The notes beneath the pieces are model-generated. The model was not told the DNA's origin, searched no databases, and saw only the letters and a list, made by a program, of their open reading frames with translations. The position numbers were made by a program, and so were the translations under genes. A DNA stretch of 64,000 nucleotides from Pseudomonas asplenii (lineage in GTDB: Bacteria; Pseudomonadota; Gammaproteobacteria; Pseudomonadales; Pseudomonadaceae): positions 4,092,001 through 4,156,000 of the forward strand of contig NZ_LT629777.1 in the NCBI RefSeq assembly GCF_900105475.1, in the 5' to 3' direction. Shown in pieces: positions 61,099 through 64,000 of this stretch. Position 1 is the stretch's first letter, and every line of letters starts with the position of its first letter.

Positions 61099-62757
61099 TT
61101 ATAGTGATAGAGCATTCAGCTCGTCTTTATAAGGCATTTTTGACGAATACAAATTATGGAATGCTTTTCCAATGGCGCCAGAGAAAAGAATTAACTCTGG
61201 GTTGTTGGTTCCACCCATGAGAATGTGGGTCATTGCTATTCCAGGGTATGGATCTATGTAGTAAATCTCTTTTACTCCGAGTTGATATGCTTTTTTTGCG
61301 CAAAGTTCACAGGGGCTTGCGGTTGTAAATAATTTTCCGTGTTCTATGCCTCTGCCGCCATATTTTGATAGCTGTAGAAAAGCATTCTCTTCTGCATGTA
61401 GCGAGCGAGTGTGTACTTGATTTTTTTCACCGATCAAGTCGTTGTACTCACTTTTAAAACAATATGAGATATTTCTTCCTGTATTTTCTATTTTTTTGTA
61501 GTTTTTACTCTCTTTGGTGAATCTGGTAATGTATTTGACGTCGGTTTTCTCATATTCGGAGTATGCTTCTTGGTCATGACCATTAACTAGGTCAAATCTA
61601 TTTCTCAAGCTGCAAGGTACTTGCCCAAAAGGTGTGTCATTCCATCCTACGGACTGGACTGAAAAATTTTTATCCGTTACTACAGCACCGACTTGTCTAG
61701 AAATACAGCCTGAATTCAGTTTTGCGGTGTAAGCAATTTGCATGCATCTTTCTAATGGTGACGGTGTAACTAATCCAGGGCGAATCATCAGGCAAACGAA
61801 GGTTATCACCTGATTTGCTAGTAAACTGAAATGTGAAACCGTATTGCTTGAGTTTGGATTACTAATATATAAGTCGGAACGTTGTAAGCAAGCTTGGATG
61901 TCCTGCTTTATATATGTTGACTTTTCGGTTAGCTTTCTATCGCCGTACTCTTCGCTATCCATCTCTTTTATCTGGTTGTCCGTGTATCCCAGTGCCCTAA
62001 GTCTAGTTTTACGCTGCTCATCTTCACAGGAGACCGCCATCAAATAAAATGATGAGTATCTATCTTGGAAATAGATTGCTTCGAATGGGTTTCTGATAGC
62101 ATCTATCACTATGAATGTTCTTTCGCCTTTGTTTCTAGCCTTGCGTATGTCTTTGATTATTTTGTTAATTTTTTCGGCCAAAGAAAAGAAATTTCCCCCA
62201 ATTACTTCGTGTGAAGTTGGGTCTCCAGAATTTCTGACATTGTTTCCTATCGTTTGGAATAGAGAGACATAGCCAGCGCCGCCGATTTTTCTTTTTAGTT
62301 CGTTATTTTGATTTGGTAGGAATTCTGTGTAAAAAAGCCTCAGGGAGTTAATGTCCTGTAGGTTTAGATCGTTGTGCGAGTCTTTTATTGTTTTAATCGT
62401 ATCTATTATTGCTTTTTGCAGTTCGATGGTTAGCTCTGCTACGCTTCCTATAAATCTTGCAGCTTCTTCAACGTTTTTTTCACTAAGCAGTAGTGTTAAG
62501 ATTGAACTGGCTTGTATTGATATGAAAGGGGTCCATGTTTTTTCAAAGCATTTGTATATTATTTTTTGTTTTCTTTGGCTGTTATTGTTTGGTGTGTTCC
62601 CTTTGTATAAGGAATGCTTTATATGTTCTTGCTCTTTTGAAAGGATGCTCGCCACGGTTGAACAACCGCTACCTGTTTGCCCAGTCAGTCCGATTATTAT
62701 GAAGTCGTCTTTATCACCATAAATTTTTGAAATGGTATCTTCAAAATAAGTTGTCAT
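61099..62757 (-). CDS. Anti-phage dCTP/dCMP deaminase, AvcD type
   Basis: A 552-residue protein. The N-terminal P-loop is IIIGLTGQTGSGCSTVAS (residues 20-37), with Cys replacing the Walker lysine. The C-terminal deaminase has HAEENAF (H454, E456) and SPCELCAKK (C483, C486), the zinc site of dCMP deaminases. This two-domain layout is that of AvcD/DCD defence proteins, which deplete dCTP during infection. The start at 62757 follows AAGGA by seven bases; a nearby ATG at 62766 is less favoured. It is the first gene of the leftward defence group. Confidence 0.85.
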   Translation of the reverse strand: MTTYFEDTISKIYGDKDDFIIIGLTGQTGSGCSTVASILSKEQEHIKHSLYKGNTPNNNSQRKQKIIYKCFEKTWTPFISIQASSILTLLLSEKNVEEAARFIGSVAELTIELQKAIIDTIKTIKDSHNDLNLQDINSLRLFYTEFLPNQNNELKRKIGGAGYVSLFQTIGNNVRNSGDPTSHEVIGGNFFSLAEKINKIIKDIRKARNKGERTFIVIDAIRNPFEAIYFQDRYSSFYLMAVSCEDEQRKTRLRALGYTDNQIKEMDSEEYGDRKLTEKSTYIKQDIQACLQRSDLYISNPNSSNTVSHFSLLANQVITFVCLMIRPGLVTPSPLERCMQIAYTAKLNSGCISRQVGAVVTDKNFSVQSVGWNDTPFGQVPCSLRNRFDLVNGHDQEAYSEYEKTDVKYITRFTKESKNYKKIENTGRNISYCFKSEYNDLIGEKNQVHTRSLHAEENAFLQLSKYGGRGIEHGKLFTTASPCELCAKKAYQLGVKEIYYIDPYPGIAMTHILMGGTNNPELILFSGAIGKAFHNLYSSKMPYKDELNALSL

Positions 62758-62766
62758 GTTTAACAT

Positions 62767-63072
62767 CCTTGTACTGGGGCGACTGGAGTACCATAGGTGT
62801 TGATGGGGCGATATGCCACTATTTTTTTGATGATATCGACTGGAAAGGGGCGGATCTATTTTCTCTTGAAGCCCAGCGAAGCGTTGACCCGCAGCAGGAC
62901 CTTGGGGGAGGGCGCTACCGCTGACGACTGTCGTCACCTTCACCGTGACTCTGATCACCTGTTTCGAGGTCATGCGTCACATCAGTAATCCCCGTCCCTG
63001 ATGCAAACCAGCCGATCGCCCCCAACTGACCCTTGCCAACCCCTGGACCCGGGCGGCATCATATCCTTCGAT
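62767..63072. other. Region upstream of the AvcD-type gene
   Basis: About 300 bases without a called gene. The part nearest avcD (62767-62848) is AT-rich and may encode an AvcI-like RNA toxin, as in other AvcID loci; none was proved. The 18-bp boundary repeat is at 62849-62866. Beyond it the DNA returns to high GC, with a scrap that reads MTSKQVIRVTVKVTTVVSG on the minus strand, which looks like the start of a lost gene. Confidence 0.4.
62849..62866. repeat. Right boundary repeat of the defence island
   Basis: GGCGGATCTATTTTCTCT, identical to 54487-54504. The two copies enclose 8.3 kb of low-GC DNA with the defence genes and the IS66 element. Confidence 0.7.
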
Positions 63073-63092
63073 ATAGGGTAGGGGGGTATGCT
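63073..63092. promoter_or_regulatory. Candidate RcnR/CsoR-type operator
   Basis: ATAGGGTAGGGGGGTATGCT directly before the repressor start carries the G-tract flanked by TA steps found in operators of this repressor family. It overlaps the ribosome site, fitting autoregulation of the repressor and its efflux gene. Confidence 0.5.
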
Positions 63093-63368
63093 ATGAGTCA
63101 CATCAAATCCAACAAGGACGATCTGCTCAAGCGGGTCAAACGCATCGCCGGCCAGGTTCAGGCCATCGAGCGGGCGTTGGAAGGGGATGCCGACTGCGCC
63201 AAGACCCTGCACCTGGTGGCCGCCACCCGTGGGGCGATCAATGGGCTGCTTGACGAGATCATCGAAGACCACGCCCGCGAGCACGTCGCGAAGGCGGGGC
63301 TGACCGACGAAGAGCGCACGCAAGGCGTTGAAGAGCTGCTTGAAGCCATTCGCCGTTATTCGAAGTGA
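63093..63368 (+). CDS. RcnR/FrmR-type metal-sensing repressor
   Basis: A 91-residue all-helical repressor of the CsoR/RcnR/FrmR group. The opening MSHIKSNKDDLLKRVKRIAGQ places a histidine at position 3, and helix 2 has DCAKTLHLVAATRGAING with Cys and His metal ligands. It lies eight bases before a cation-diffusion-facilitator gene, the arrangement of dmeR-dmeF (cobalt/nickel) loci. A formaldehyde-sensing FrmR is less likely without frmA nearby. Confidence 0.85.
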   Translation: MSHIKSNKDDLLKRVKRIAGQVQAIERALEGDADCAKTLHLVAATRGAINGLLDEIIEDHAREHVAKAGLTDEERTQGVEELLEAIRRYSK

Positions 63369-63376
63369 GGCAGACA

Positions 63377-64000
63377 TGAATACTACGCATAACGGGCATG
63401 CCCACGACTTCCTCGGCGCCGGCCACGATGACAACGCCAGGCGCACGCTTTGGGTGGTGATCCTCACGGTCGTGATGATGGTGGGTGAGATTGCCGCCGG
63501 TTACATCACCGGCTCCATGGCCTTGCTGGCTGACGGCTTTCACATGGCGACCCATGCCGGGGCGCTGGGGATCGCGGCGGCGGCGTACGCCTTTGCGCGC
63601 AAGCATTCCGGGAATACCGCCTACAGCTTCGGTACCGGCAAGGTGGGCGACCTCGGCGGCTTCGCCTCGGCGCTGATTCTCGGGTTGATTTCGCTGGGCA
63701 TCGGCATCGAGTCGGTCATGCGCTTGCTCGAACCGACCCAGGTCCAGTTCGGGACCGCCACGCTGATTGCGGTTATCGGCCTGATCGTGAACATTGTCAG
63801 TGCGCTGCTGCTGGCTGGCGGTGTTGGTCATGATCACGGACACGGCCACGATCATGGATATGGTCACCATCATCACGGGCACGCCCACGGCGAAGACAAC
63901 AACCTGCGCTCCGCTTATGTCCACGTGTTGGCCGACGCGGTGACTTCGGTGCTGGCCATCGTTGCGCTGCTGGCCGGTCAGTACCTCGGTTGGGTCTGGC
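63377..64000 (+). CDS. Cation diffusion facilitator, DmeF-like (cut by window end)
   Basis: The first 208 codons of a CDF efflux transporter. A histidine-bearing tail (MNTTHNGHAHDFLGAGH) leads to helix 1, then the metal-site motif LADGFHMATHAGALG (Asp and His ligands), and a histidine-rich loop at residues about 155-175 (HDHGHGHDHGYGHHHHGHAH) before VHVLADAVTSVLAIVAL, the second metal-site helix. This matches DmeF, which exports cobalt or nickel. The carboxyl end lies outside the window. Confidence 0.88.

Noticed and set aside
61099..62973. Long start of the deaminase gene at 62973
   Set aside because: The first 70 residues come from high-GC DNA beyond the island boundary and do not fit the family; an AAGGA site supports the start at 62757.

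Overview
The window is chromosomal DNA from a pseudomonad, most likely of the Pseudomonas fluorescens/putida kind. The basis is family-level likeness: a complete glcC/glcDEFG locus very close to the enterobacterial one, a Pseudomonas-type REP hairpin, an orphan type VI hcp, a YdiJ-type dehydrogenase, and high GC with long antisense shadow frames. No rRNA, tRNA or CRISPR array was seen.

Layout. 0.1-3.5 kb holds small genes (a membrane protein, a low-affinity iron permease relative, a cupin) and debris of LysE, LysR and MFS genes. 3.5-6.5 kb is a tightly overlapping four-gene set (acyl-CoA dehydrogenase, PIG-L deacetylase, NodS-like methyltransferase, family 2 glycosyltransferase). 6.9-7.1 kb is a KGG stress protein with a clear terminator. 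7.5-14.7 kb is a threonate-type catabolic locus (DeoR regulator, exported hydrolase, otnI, gntP, otnC, otnK, ltnD). 15.0-20.2 kb is glycolate oxidase (glcC divergent from glcDEFG). 20.5-22.2 kb is a cytochrome b, a sulfite-oxidase-fold molybdoenzyme and an MxKDx repeat protein. 22.3-24.2 kb is an ABC exporter.

24.2-32.0 kb is a TetR-divergent cluster with no pathway I recognise: DUF2147, TorF porin, FGGY kinase, class II aldolase, class III aminotransferase, an aldolase-fold protein lacking its metal ligands, and an MFS carrier. 32.2-35.2 kb is a two-domain FAD/Fe-S dehydrogenase (YdiJ type), divergent from a LysR regulator.

36.4-50.1 kb is best read as an N-methylglutamate pathway for methylamine nitrogen. 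gmaS and mgsABC make gamma-glutamylmethylamide and N-methylglutamate. A sarcosine-oxidase-like complex (mgdABCD) releases glutamate and methylene-tetrahydrofolate. FolD and PurU discharge the carbon as formate, and an Amt transporter brings in ammonium or methylammonium. An XRE-cupin regulator sits in the middle. Three TTCC-N5-GGAA palindromes and a sigma-54 promoter lie in the two control regions.

50.2-54.5 kb holds a DHA2-type MFS pump, a probable type VI effector/immunity pair next to hcp, and a DUF3077 protein.

54.5-62.9 kb is a low-GC anti-phage island bounded by a perfect 18-bp direct repeat. Reading leftward it has an AvcD-type dCTP/dCMP deaminase, a SLATT membrane gene split by an IS66-family element (22-bp inverted repeats, 8-bp target duplication), and overlapping drt3a and drt3b reverse transcriptases. 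Downstream lies a structured non-coding stretch whose minus strand carries ACACACACC beside a perfect hairpin, a plausible template RNA for the RT pair. The window ends with an RcnR/CsoR-type repressor and the start of a DmeF-like cation efflux gene.
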